This document shows, in pieces, positions 33,170 through 41,131 of a stretch of 46,496 nt of DNA. The notes under the pieces are model-generated. The model searched no databases. It was not told where the DNA came from and saw only the letters and a list, made by a program, of their open reading frames with translations. Positions within the stretch are counted from its first letter, which is position 1, and every line of letters starts with the position of its first letter. This DNA is from Candidatus Eisenbacteria bacterium (GTDB lineage: Bacteria > Eisenbacteria > RBG-16-71-46 > JACRLI01): NCBI GenBank assembly GCA_016235265.1, contig JACRLI010000014.1, forward strand, positions 1 through 46,496, in the 5' to 3' direction. Both the position numbers and the translations under genes were made by a program.

Positions 33170-33192
33170 TCGCGCCGGCGCGTCACCTCACC

Positions 33193-34476
33193 TCAACGCG
33201 TGCGCGCCCAGCGGATCACCTCCGCCAGGTTCGGGGTCTTGCCGTAGGCCAGCATCCCGATCCGGAAGATCCGCGCCGACACCCGCAGCGCCAGCCAGGC
33301 GCCCAGGGCCAGTAGGGCCAGCGAGAGGCCCACCTGCCATGCGGGAACGGACGAAACGGGAGAGGCCATCCGGAGCATCATAGCCAGCGGGGCGCTGGTG
33401 GGGAACAGGGAAAGCCCCACCGCCAGCGCCGAGTCCGGGCTCTCGAGGAGCGTGGTCAGCACGAAGAACGGGAACATCATGGAGACCACGAACATCACCG
33501 AGATCTGCTGCGCCTCGCGGGCGCTGCCGGCCACCGCGCCCACTCCGGCCATCATGCTGGCGAACATCAGGTAGCCGAGCACGAAGTACGCCACGGCCGC
33601 CAGCAACATGCCCGCGGAGAAGTGCAGCGGCAGCACCGCGGCGGCCGCGCCGGCGCCCACGCCGGCCATGCCCATCCACGCGGCCACCAGCGTCAGGCCG
33701 GCGCCGCCCAGGCCGATCAGCTTGCCCGCCAGGAGTTCCTCCGGGCTCACCGAGCACAGCATGGACTCGAGGATGCGCGACTCCTTCTCCTCCGCCAGGC
33801 CCTGCAGCAGGTACTGGCCGCCGGACATGATGCAGATGGCCAGCAGCATCCCCAGCCCGATGGGGATCACCAGGTCGGCGATCCGGCGCCGGTCGTCGCG
33901 CAGCTCGAAGCGGCCCTGGCGGTTCCGCGCGTAGCTGGCGATCTCCGCCGCCGGCTTGAGCGCGCGTTCCGCGCGGAGCGAGTCCACGCGGCCCTCCAGC
34001 AGCCCGCGGGCCAGCCAGGCGCGCACCGCGCGCTCGCTGGCGGACGCGCCGAAGCCGTCGGAGTGGCCGTAGAGACGCACCCGGCCGCGCTCCAGGTAGT
34101 CCGCCGGCACCACCAGCACCTCGCTCACCTCGTTCTCGCGCAGCGCGGATTGCGCCGCGGTGAGGTCGGGGTAGAAGCGCACCTCGGCGCGGTGCGCGCG
34201 GCGGGCCCTGTCTCCCGCGAACGGGTTTGCGGCCACCGACATCCGGATCTCCCGGGACGCGCCCGGGAATTGCCCCGAGGAATCCACCACTCCCAGCGAG
34301 CGGAAGTTCTCCGCCGCCCGGCCGCGAGCGCCAAGCGGCGCCATCGCCGAGGCCCAGAACACGAATGCGAAGTACAGCGGCACGCCCACGATGGACAGGA
34401 TGAAGCTCTTGCGCGAGACCGTGACCCGGAACTCGCGCCGCGCCACGGTGAGCGCGCGGGCCCAGGACAGCTTCAT
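33193..34476 (-). CDS. ABC-2 type exporter permease, NatB-like
   Basis: 427 residues from ATG 34476, which overlaps the ATPase TGA (ATGA). One N-terminal membrane segment (SFILSIVGVPLYFAFVFWAS) is followed by a large extracytoplasmic domain (about 55-220) and then five or six membrane segments (LVIPIGLGMLLAICIMSGGQ onward). The segment LLQGLAEEKESRILESMLCS is the ABC-2/NatB signature. It forms the channel of an exporter with the upstream ATPase; NatAB exports sodium, but members differ and the substrate is open. Confidence 0.9.
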   Translation of the reverse strand: MKLSWARALTVARREFRVTVSRKSFILSIVGVPLYFAFVFWASAMAPLGARGRAAENFRSLGVVDSSGQFPGASREIRMSVAANPFAGDRARRAHRAEVRFYPDLTAAQSALRENEVSEVLVVPADYLERGRVRLYGHSDGFGASASERAVRAWLARGLLEGRVDSLRAERALKPAAEIASYARNRQGRFELRDDRRRIADLVIPIGLGMLLAICIMSGGQYLLQGLAEEKESRILESMLCSVSPEELLAGKLIGLGGAGLTLVAAWMGMAGVGAGAAAAVLPLHFSAGMLLAAVAYFVLGYLMFASMMAGVGAVAGSAREAQQISVMFVVSMMFPFFVLTTLLESPDSALAVGLSLFPTSAPLAMMLRMASPVSSVPAWQVGLSLALLALGAWLALRVSARIFRIGMLAYGKTPNLAEVIRWARTR

Positions 34477-35432
34477 GGCGCGACCCCCGTGCCGCCCGGG
34501 AGCGGCGTCGCGCCGTGCCCGGACGGGCCGTCGGCGCCGCCCGCGGGCGCACCCTCGCGCACCACCTTCACGAAGATGTCCTCCAGCGGCAGCGAGGCCA
34601 GCGCGAAGCTCTCCACGCGCACGTCGGCCTCCACCAGCGAGCGCAGCACGTCCTGGGGATCCGCGCCCGGCTCCAGCACCAGGTTCACTTCTCCATTGGA
34701 AGCTTCCGTGCGGCTCACCCCGGCGATGCGCTCCGGCAGCGCCCCGGCGCGCACGCGCACCGCGTGGCCGGCGAAGCGCCGGCGGATCTCGCGCACCGGC
34801 CCGTGCAGCACCGTGCGCCCCTCGTGAATCATCAGCGCCCGGTCGCACAACTGCTCCACCTTGTTCATCTGGTGCGTGGACAGCAGCACCGCCGCGCCCG
34901 CGGCGCGGCGCTCGGCCAGCAGCTCCTCGAAGAGCTGCACATTCAGCGGGTCGAGCCCGGAGAACGGCTCGTCCAGCACCAGCAGCCGCGGCTCGCCGAT
35001 GAGCGCGGTGCACAGCTGCAGTTTCTGCTGCATGCCCTTGGAGAGCGCCTGCACCGGCTTGCGGGCCCACCCGGCCAGCTCCACGCGCTCCAGCATCGCC
35101 TGCGCGGCGCGGCGGGACTCGCGCGGGGCCAGGCCCTTGAGCTCGCCGAAATAGGCCAGCGCGTCCAGGCTCTTCACCTTGCGGTACAGCCCGCGCTCCT
35201 CGGGCAGGTAGGCCAGCAGGCCCGCGCGCCGCCCGGCCGGCGCGGCGCCGTCCAGCGTGATGGTCCCGGCATCCGGCTTCAGGATGTCGGTGATCATGCG
35301 CATCAGCGTGGTCTTCCCGGCGCCGTTGGGGCCCAGCAGGGCGAAGATCTCGCCCGAGTGGACCTCGAAGCTCACCCGGTCCACCACCGCGCGCTCGCCG
35401 AAGACCTTCGACACTTCACGGACTACCAGCAT
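34473..35432 (-). CDS. ABC transporter ATPase, NatA-like
   Basis: 319 residues. Walker A GPNGAGKTT (about 34-42), Q-loop region LAYLPEERGLYRKV, signature LSKGMQQKLQL, Walker B LLVLDEPFSGLDP, and switch His in STHQMNKVEQL. A C-terminal extension (about 225-319) ends in a Gly/Pro-rich tail. The YLPEERGLY motif and DUF4162-like tail are typical of NatA/YhaQ type exporters. It powers the adjoining permease, with which it overlaps by four bases. Confidence 0.93.
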   Translation of the reverse strand: MLVVREVSKVFGERAVVDRVSFEVHSGEIFALLGPNGAGKTTLMRMITDILKPDAGTITLDGAAPAGRRAGLLAYLPEERGLYRKVKSLDALAYFGELKGLAPRESRRAAQAMLERVELAGWARKPVQALSKGMQQKLQLCTALIGEPRLLVLDEPFSGLDPLNVQLFEELLAERRAAGAAVLLSTHQMNKVEQLCDRALMIHEGRTVLHGPVREIRRRFAGHAVRVRAGALPERIAGVSRTEASNGEVNLVLEPGADPQDVLRSLVEADVRVESFALASLPLEDIFVKVVREGAPAGGADGPSGHGATPLPGGTGVAP

Positions 35433-35544
35433 GCGGTCTCCCGGAAAGGGAAGATGGGGTGCCGCCTCGTCGGTCCAGGCACAGGATCCCGCGGGATCGC
35501 ACGGGCCCCGGGGGGCTCACAAGCGCCATTGCTCGAAGCCGCAG

Positions 35545-37476
35545 TCACGAGTACAGCCACACGAACACGTAGAATCCCTTGAGTGCCACCAGCAGCGCCA
35601 GGCACATGCCGGTCAGCCACGCCCACTCCGAGCGCCGCCGCTCGCGCCACAGCGAGGCGCCCCCGGCCACCAGCAGCGGCATGTAGGACATCCACAGCCG
35701 GCCGGCCTCGCCCTTGGTGGCGCCGGAGACATCCAGCAGCAGCAGCGTGCCCAGCACGGCTGCCAGCACCGCCGTGCCGGGGTCCATGCGCATCTTGCGC
35801 GCCGCCTCCGGGTGGTGCCACCACGGCACCGCGCGCAGCATCCACGCCGCCGCCGGCAGCCCCAGCAACACCAGGAAGTCCAGCGGGTTGAGCAGCGCCC
35901 ACAGCGCCCACCCGCGGTGCGCCAGCGTGTCGCGGTGGTGGCCCAGCACCGCCTGGAGAACCGTGACGGGATGGTGCCCCGCAGCCTCGGCCCCGAGCCA
36001 CAGCACCACGAGCGGCGCCAGCAGCGCCAGGCCGCGGGCCAGTTCTCCGCGCCGGGTGGCCTTGCGGCGCTTCCACGACAGCACCGCCTGCAGCGCCAGC
36101 AGCACCAGCAGCGCCAGGTTGCCGGCGGAGAACGCGGCGAGCAGCCCCACGCAGGCGCCGCTCAACAGCGCCCAGGCCCGGCGCGCGGCGCCCTCCGAGC
36201 GCACCCACGAGCCGGCGGCCAGCAGCGCCAGCGCCGGGTAGGCCACGTCCACGTCGGGGAAGAACAGCAGCGGCGCGGCGCACACGGCGGCCAGGCCCGC
36301 GGCGCGGAAGGCCACCCGCGGGGACTCATGGTCGCGGGCCACGAAGTACACGCCTGCAGGAATGGCCGCCAGCATCAGGGCCACCAGGCCCACCAGCAGC
36401 CACAGCCCGTTGGATTCCGCGGGGGACAGCGCCCGCCGGGCCACGTCGGCGGCCAGGCGGTCGGCGGTCTCGCGGTCGGCGCCTGATGCCCGCGCCACCG
36501 CCTCGGCGGCCGTGGCCCCGGCCGGCGTGGCGCCGGCCCGCGTGGCCGCGTGGAAGAGCAGCGGCCAGCCCGCCGGATGCGTGGCGGCGTGCATCGGCAT
36601 GCCGTCGGTGAGCACCGCGAAACCGCGCAGGAACGCGGCCGGGTCCTCCACCTGCGCGCCGGCCTGGAAGTAACTGGTGTTGATCTCGCTGGCCAGCGCC
36701 GCCGGCGCGCGCTCCGGGCCGTAGTGTTCGAACTGGGCCACGCCGCGCGCGAGCATCAGCGGCACCAGCAGCAGGCCCGCGGTGGCCCAGCGGCGCGGCG
36801 TCCTCGACTCGACCCGCGAGAGCGCCAGCATCCACAGCCACGCTCCCGTCACCCACGCGGCCCCGGAGGCCAATGCCCCGGGCGGGCGCGAGGGCAACAT
36901 CGGCCACCAGGTCCAGCTGTTCTGCCCCGCCCAGCCCAGCGGCAGCGCGCGCGCGAGCAGCAGCAGCAGCGCCGCCCCGGAGATCCACGCCGCGAACTCC
37001 AGCGCCCGCGCGCGCCGCAGCACCAGGGCCGCGCCCAGCGAGCCCAGCGCCGGCCAGGAGATGCAGTAGCCCAGCGCGGCCAGCCCGGGCTTGGGCCCGG
37101 ACACCCCCGCCAGCAGCGCCCACGCTCCCGCGAGCACGGAGGCGCCCCACGCCCAGCCCACCAGCATGCGGGCGCGCTCCCGGCTCACACCGGGCACCCG
37201 CGCGGCCCACCAGGCGCACGCCAGCCACACCGCCAGGGGCAGCGCACCCAGTGCGATCGCCAGCGGGCCGGCAGGGAGGTGCGCCAGGGCCGCCGCCGCC
37301 GCGGCGGGCAGCGAGCGCGCCAGCACCGCGGCCGCGTCCGATTCGCCCAGGCCGCGGAGCACCCGGAAGGCCAGCAGTCCGGTGAGTACCGCCGCGGCGA
37401 AGGGGAGGAGCTGCGCCAGGCGCCGCGCCGCCCGCAACGGCTGGACGTCCGGAGCGGTGGCGGGAGTGGGCTTCAT
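35545..37476 (-). CDS. Large polytopic membrane protein, possible GT-C glycosyltransferase
   Basis: 643 residues from ATG 37476 (GGAGAACCGGTCC before it). About 14-16 membrane segments of Ala/Leu-rich sequence. A soluble loop around 255-310 contains ASEINTSYFQAGAQVEDPAA and HAATHPAGWPLLFHAATRAG. The HPxGxPLL motif recurs in bacterial GT-C-like mannosyltransferase-type membrane proteins, just before or after a luminal helix. I cannot see a certain catalytic Asp, so glycosyl transfer is only a suggestion. It stands alone between the ABC operon (112 bases away) and a divergent tetrapyrrole gene pair. Confidence 0.7.
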   Translation of the reverse strand: MKPTPATAPDVQPLRAARRLAQLLPFAAAVLTGLLAFRVLRGLGESDAAAVLARSLPAAAAAALAHLPAGPLAIALGALPLAVWLACAWWAARVPGVSRERARMLVGWAWGASVLAGAWALLAGVSGPKPGLAALGYCISWPALGSLGAALVLRRARALEFAAWISGAALLLLLARALPLGWAGQNSWTWWPMLPSRPPGALASGAAWVTGAWLWMLALSRVESRTPRRWATAGLLLVPLMLARGVAQFEHYGPERAPAALASEINTSYFQAGAQVEDPAAFLRGFAVLTDGMPMHAATHPAGWPLLFHAATRAGATPAGATAAEAVARASGADRETADRLAADVARRALSPAESNGLWLLVGLVALMLAAIPAGVYFVARDHESPRVAFRAAGLAAVCAAPLLFFPDVDVAYPALALLAAGSWVRSEGAARRAWALLSGACVGLLAAFSAGNLALLVLLALQAVLSWKRRKATRRGELARGLALLAPLVVLWLGAEAAGHHPVTVLQAVLGHHRDTLAHRGWALWALLNPLDFLVLLGLPAAAWMLRAVPWWHHPEAARKMRMDPGTAVLAAVLGTLLLLDVSGATKGEAGRLWMSYMPLLVAGGASLWRERRRSEWAWLTGMCLALLVALKGFYVFVWLYS

Positions 37477-37712
37477 GGACCGGTTCTCCGGGGGTGGGTG
37501 GCGGGCCGCCACGCGGCGGCGGGCGAGGGCGAGTATAGCGGAGAGGCCGGCCCGTGGCGCGGGTTGCGTCGGCGCCGCGCCGGCGTGGCGGGGCCGTTGT
37601 GTTGGCGTGGCGCCGGCGTCCGGCGCCGTCGTATCGGCGTCCGGCGGGGCCCTTCATTGCGCCCGGTCCGCGGCGCTGTCAGAATGAGCCGCGAGAGGAG
37701 ACACCCGCGACC
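37477..37712. other. Divergent intergenic region with GCGCCGGCGT-type repeats
   Basis: The stretch between the membrane-protein start and the precorrin-2-dehydrogenase-like start is extremely GC-rich. It repeats short motifs such as GCGCCGGCGT and GCGTCCGGCG (37570-37650) irregularly. I see no gene and no clear -10 box. GAGAGGAG at 37693-37700 is the ribosome site for the plus-strand gene. Confidence 0.4.
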
Positions 37713-38375
37713 ATGAATTCGATCTATTACCCCGTCTTCCTGGACCTTCTGGGCGCCCGGGTGGTGGTGGTGGGCTCGGCGCACGGCGCCGGGGACCTGG
37801 TGGAGTCGCTGTTGCACGCGGGCGCGCGCGTCACGCTGGTGGCGCCGCAGGCCGAGGAGCGCCTGCGGCGAGCCGGCGAGGAGGCGCGCCTGCGCTGGGT
37901 GCCGCGCGAGTATCGCCTGGAGGACCTGGAGGAGGCTGCCCTCGTGTTCGCCATGGACGCCGACCCCGCGCAGCAGCACCGCGTGTGCGAGGACGCCCGC
38001 GACCTGGGACTGTGGGTGAACCGCGCCGACGAGCCGTTGGATTCCACCTTCCTGGTGCCGCGGGTGTTCGAGCGCGGCCCGCTGCAGGTGGCGCTGCACG
38101 CCGACCGCTCCACGCCGGCGCTGGACCACGCGGCGCTGGTGGCGGTGGCCGAGGCGCTGGGTCACGAGTTCGGCGTGCTGGCCGAGTGGCTGGCGGAGCC
38201 GCGCTCCGGAGTGGCGCTGCGCATCCCGGGCGAGGAATTCCGGCACGAGCTGGCGGAGCAAGTGATGAAGTCGGAGGTGCCCGGACTGTTGCGCCAGGGC
38301 CGGCACGGGCCCGCGCGCGAGCGCTTCGAGGAGGTGCGCTCGCGGTGCGAGGCGTCGTGGGCGCTGCCGAAGTGA
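37713..38375 (+). CDS. Precorrin-2 dehydrogenase (SirC/Met8/CysG-N)-like protein, altered nucleotide loop
   Basis: 220 residues. In the family, NAD-dependent oxidation of precorrin-2 to sirohydrochlorin, sometimes with ferrochelation. It opens like the family (YYPVFLDLLGARVVVVGSA...LLHAGARVTLVAP), and later has VFAMDADPAQQHRVCEDARD, WVNRADEPLDSTFLVPRVFE and RGPLQVALHADRSTPAL. The expected GGGxVAxRK loop is replaced by GSAHGAGDLVE, and the SSGG-like segment is HADR. The Asp of the (V)VDxP motif is kept (RADEP). So binding of NAD or substrate may be changed. It is followed after 10 bases by a HemC-like gene, the normal order for siroheme/haem clusters. Confidence 0.8.
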   Translation: MNSIYYPVFLDLLGARVVVVGSAHGAGDLVESLLHAGARVTLVAPQAEERLRRAGEEARLRWVPREYRLEDLEEAALVFAMDADPAQQHRVCEDARDLGLWVNRADEPLDSTFLVPRVFERGPLQVALHADRSTPALDHAALVAVAEALGHEFGVLAEWLAEPRSGVALRIPGEEFRHELAEQVMKSEVPGLLRQGRHGPARERFEEVRSRCEASWALPK

Positions 38376-38385
38376 GGAGCCGCCG

Positions 38386-39252
38386 TTGATCCTGCGCCTC
38401 GCCACCCGTCCGCGTCCCGCGGCGCGAGCGCGGGGCCGCATCCTGGCCGGGGCCATCCGAACGCTGGACCCGGACCTCGAGATCCAGCTCGTGGATCTCC
38501 CCGCCCACCCGGACGAGTCCTTCGAGAGACTCCCCGAGCACGACACCGGCCCCACCGCCGAAATGCGCGCCGCGCTCCTGCGCGGCGACGTGGAGATTCT
38601 CGTCCACGCCGCCCGCGACCTGCCCGACGACACTCCGGCCGGCGTGCGCCTGGCCGCGATCCCGCGGCGCGAGGACCCGCGCGAGTGCCTGGTGTCGCAC
38701 GGCGGCCTGGAGTTCCGCGAGCTCGAGTCCGGGGCGCGGATCGCCGTGGACAGCCCCGCCCGCGCGTGGACGGTGCGCGCGCACCGCGCCGACCTGGAAG
38801 TGGTGCGCGTCGAGGGCCCGCTCATGGACCGCCTGGCGAGGGTGGAGCGGGGCGAACTGGACGGCGTGATCGTGGCCTACGCGCCGATGCTGCGGATGGG
38901 CCTGCGCGGCCGGGTGGGGGAGATCCTGAAACTGGACGCCGGCCTGCCCGCCGCCGGCCAGGCCGCCGCGGCGGTCGAGATCCACGCCGGGGAGCAGGAC
39001 CTGCAGCGGCTGCTGAACGGCATCGACGACTCCGCCGCGCGCTGGTGCGTGCTGGCCGAGCGCGAGTTCCAGCGCGCCGCGCGCGCCGCCGGCTCCCCGG
39101 ACGCCGCCGCCTACGGCGTGGTGCGCGACATGGAAGTCCGCCTGCGCGGGCGGATGGAAGTCGAGGGAAGGGTGGTGGAAGGCACGGAGGCTCGCCCGGC
39201 GCAGCGGCTGGAAGGGATGGGGGCGGCGCTGGCGGGCAGACTGGCGGGGTGA
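38386..39252 (+). CDS. hemC: HemC-like protein (porphobilinogen deaminase homologue) lacking the cofactor cysteine
   Basis: 288 residues from TTG 38386 (GAGGAG ten bases upstream). True HemC joins four porphobilinogens into hydroxymethylbilane using a dipyrromethane cofactor on a Cys. The fold is recognisable: RLATRPRPAARARGRILAGA, VEILVHAARDLPDDTPAGVR, AAIPRREDPRECLVS, LPAAGQAAAAVEIHAG and WCVLAEREFQRA. Key sites differ. The GGC of the cofactor loop is AAG (235-236 region, AAGSPDAAAYG). GTSSLRR is AVDSPAR, LRGNV is VEGPL, SLKD is AARD (Asp78 kept), and PAPGQGA is PAAGQAA. It is therefore unlikely to make hydroxymethylbilane. It may be a pseudoenzyme or have another role with the gene before it. 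Confidence 0.8.
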   Translation: MILRLATRPRPAARARGRILAGAIRTLDPDLEIQLVDLPAHPDESFERLPEHDTGPTAEMRAALLRGDVEILVHAARDLPDDTPAGVRLAAIPRREDPRECLVSHGGLEFRELESGARIAVDSPARAWTVRAHRADLEVVRVEGPLMDRLARVERGELDGVIVAYAPMLRMGLRGRVGEILKLDAGLPAAGQAAAAVEIHAGEQDLQRLLNGIDDSAARWCVLAEREFQRAARAAGSPDAAAYGVVRDMEVRLRGRMEVEGRVVEGTEARPAQRLEGMGAALAGRLAG

Positions 39253-39258
39253 GGTCCA

Positions 39259-39275
39259 GGCAGGTGGTTCCTGCC
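39259..39275. terminator. Hairpin between convergent hemC-like and NAT genes
   Basis: GGCAGG (39259-39264) pairs with CCTGCC (39270-39275), loop TGGTT; a second short stem CCGGG/CCCGG follows (39274-39285). Weak, without T-tract, but placed correctly between convergent stops. Confidence 0.4.
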
Positions 39276-39311
39276 GGGCTCCCGGCCGGACACGTTCCTC
39301 GCAGCGCAATC

Positions 39312-40124
39312 CTACTCGAACACGTCCCTGAGCTTCCCCAGCCGCTTCAGCACCTCTCGCGCGATCCCCCCATCGATCCCGAAGTGCTCTTCGATCGCGC
39401 GCACCAGTTCCTCGTGGTCCCTCAGCGTGCGCGCCGTTCCCGTTCCTTCTGTGGACTCCAGCAACTCGAGATTGCGGATGGCCACGGTGCGCCCGGGATG
39501 GCAGCGGACCATCATCAGCGCGTTGAGGAAGGTGGCGTCGGGGCGGAAGGAATCCAGCACCACGGCGTCGAATTCCCGGATGTCCCGCGCCTCCGGCTTG
39601 ACCAGGTAGCCGTGTCGCGGCTCTCCGTCGCGCACCAACTCCATGCGCGAGCGGCCTGCCGCGTCCTGCGGGTGGAGCACGTAGCGGTCGCGCCCCATCG
39701 GCACCACGTGATCGTGGTCCAGATCGCGCGGCAGGGGCTCCAGGAACGGGGCGCCATACCCGGAATCCACCAGGTACTCCCGGCCGTCCACCCGCGCGAG
39801 AATCACGACGTGAACGTCGGGACGGCTCATGTCCGCGCCGCACAGCCGGACGTCGTGGCCCAGGGCCGCGAGCAACGAGTAGAAGTGGTAGTTGTTCGCG
39901 TAACAGGTGCCGCCGAAGTGGTGGTGATCGATCCCGTCCAGGTACGTGCCGAGGTCGGGAATGCCGGTGAGCCCCGTGCGCTGCCAGCGGTGCACCTTGG
40001 AGAGGTTCTCGAATGGCACGTGCGTGAGCTGCGCGCGCACCAGCGCGGCCAGGGCCGGCAGGGACGGCGGCTGCGGGGGAGTCTCCAGCAGGGCAAGATA
40101 GCGTTGGATCTGCGGCGGGTTCAT
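39312..40124 (-). CDS. nat: Arylamine N-acetyltransferase
   Basis: 270 residues from ATG 40124. GTG 40142 in frame is an alternative; neither has a clear ribosome site. The catalytic triad is intact: Cys74 in FGGTCYANNYHFYSLLAALG, His105 in DVHVVILARV and Asp120 in YLVDSGYGAPF. The N-terminal helical part has IQRYLALLETPPQP and THVPFENLSK, as in the family. It transfers acetyl from acetyl-CoA to arylamines or hydrazines, or acts in amide formation during secondary metabolism. The cofactor loop has Ala-Asn-Asn after Cys-Tyr, where many NATs have Cys-x-Glu-x-N. No operon partner. Confidence 0.9.
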   Translation of the reverse strand: MNPPQIQRYLALLETPPQPPSLPALAALVRAQLTHVPFENLSKVHRWQRTGLTGIPDLGTYLDGIDHHHFGGTCYANNYHFYSLLAALGHDVRLCGADMSRPDVHVVILARVDGREYLVDSGYGAPFLEPLPRDLDHDHVVPMGRDRYVLHPQDAAGRSRMELVRDGEPRHGYLVKPEARDIREFDAVVLDSFRPDATFLNALMMVRCHPGRTVAIRNLELLESTEGTGTARTLRDHEELVRAIEEHFGIDGGIAREVLKRLGKLRDVFE

Positions 40125-40222
40125 GTCGGCGGATGTCACCACGGCGCAGCCGGTGAGTCAATGCCGCGCGCCGGCTCGCGCGCGGCGATCCGCGCGCAGG
40201 GATGCCCCCGGGGGACTTGCGC

Positions 40223-41131
40223 CTACGGCGTCCTGCGCCGCAGCCGGTTGGCCAGCGCCACCTCCACCTCCGTGGCGGTCGCGGCCAGCCCCGGCGTGAC
40301 CGGTGGGTGCGCGGCGAGATGCGCGCGCAGCGTGTCCAGCGCCGCGCGTCCCTCGCCGATGGGCTCGGCGTCGAGCACGTATTCCGCCAGCCTGCCCAGC
40401 CAGCGCCCCTCCAGGGACGAGCCTTCCAGCGAGCACGCCTCCTCCCGTGCCGCGTGCATCCGCGCGCGCACGAAGGCCCGGAACGCGGGCGTCGAGTCCG
40501 CGTAGGCGCGCCCGGTCCAGGCCCACACCCGCAACGGCCGGGGGGAGTCGGCGGCGGAAAACCCGTGCGCCTCCTCCCAGGAGTTGTCCAGCATCAGCAG
40601 CTGGTAGCGCCCGTCGTTGCGCAGGCGGCGCAGTTCGACCGGCACCAGGTCGGGCTCCGCGTCCGGCGAGATTACCCGGGGCGCCCCCCGCTGGACGGAA
40701 ACCACGGTCACGCTGCGGCACGTGGCGCACCCGCCGCCGTTGCTGCGGGCCAGCACCGCCTCCACGGCGCCGTCGCCGTTGAGGTCGCGCCCCGAGAGCG
40801 AGTCCACGCACGACCACCACTCCTGGCTGTCGAGGTCGCCCTGCAGCGTGAGCGGGCGGCCGCGGCCCAGCGTCACGGTGACCCCGTTGGCCGGGGGCGC
40901 AGTGGTGGGGGACGGCGCAACACCCAGGTAGTGGATCTCCACCCGCAGGGTCTCCGCGCCGGCCGGGAACAGGTGCACCCGGGGAAAGCTGACCGCGAAG
41001 GCCGACGTGGAATCCTCCCCGCCGGGGCTTCGCTGCGCGGGGCCCCGGCCGCAGCCGGGCATGCACGCCAGCAGCAGGACGGAGGCGACCACCGGGGCGA
41101 GTCCCGGCGCGGCCGTCAGTTTCCGCCCCAT
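40223..41131 (-). CDS. Exported (probable lipoprotein) with VCBS/FG-GAP-like DxNGDG motif
   Basis: 302 residues; ATG overlaps the upstream stop by 16 bases. N-terminal signal VVASVLLLACMPGCGRG looks like a lipoprotein signal, with Cys near 27. The body includes EWWSCVDSLSGRDLNGDGAV followed by EAVLARSNGGGCATC; the D-x-N-G-D-G stretch is the Ca-binding loop of VCBS/FG-GAP repeats. YQLLMLDNSWEEAHGF follows. The C-terminal third is helical (RAFVRARMHAAREEACSLEG). No enzyme motif; role unknown. It is third in an operon with another DxNGDG protein and a DUF4149 membrane protein. Confidence 0.7.
   Translation of the reverse strand: MGRKLTAAPGLAPVVASVLLLACMPGCGRGPAQRSPGGEDSTSAFAVSFPRVHLFPAGAETLRVEIHYLGVAPSPTTAPPANGVTVTLGRGRPLTLQGDLDSQEWWSCVDSLSGRDLNGDGAVEAVLARSNGGGCATCRSVTVVSVQRGAPRVISPDAEPDLVPVELRRLRNDGRYQLLMLDNSWEEAHGFSAADSPRPLRVWAWTGRAYADSTPAFRAFVRARMHAAREEACSLEGSSLEGRWLGRLAEYVLDAEPIGEGRAALDTLRAHLAAHPPVTPGLAATATEVEVALANRLRRRTP

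Noticed and set aside
30759..33383. Long plus-strand open frame across tnaA and neighbours
   Set aside because: It spans four real minus-strand genes and has His/Gln/Arg-rich shadow composition.
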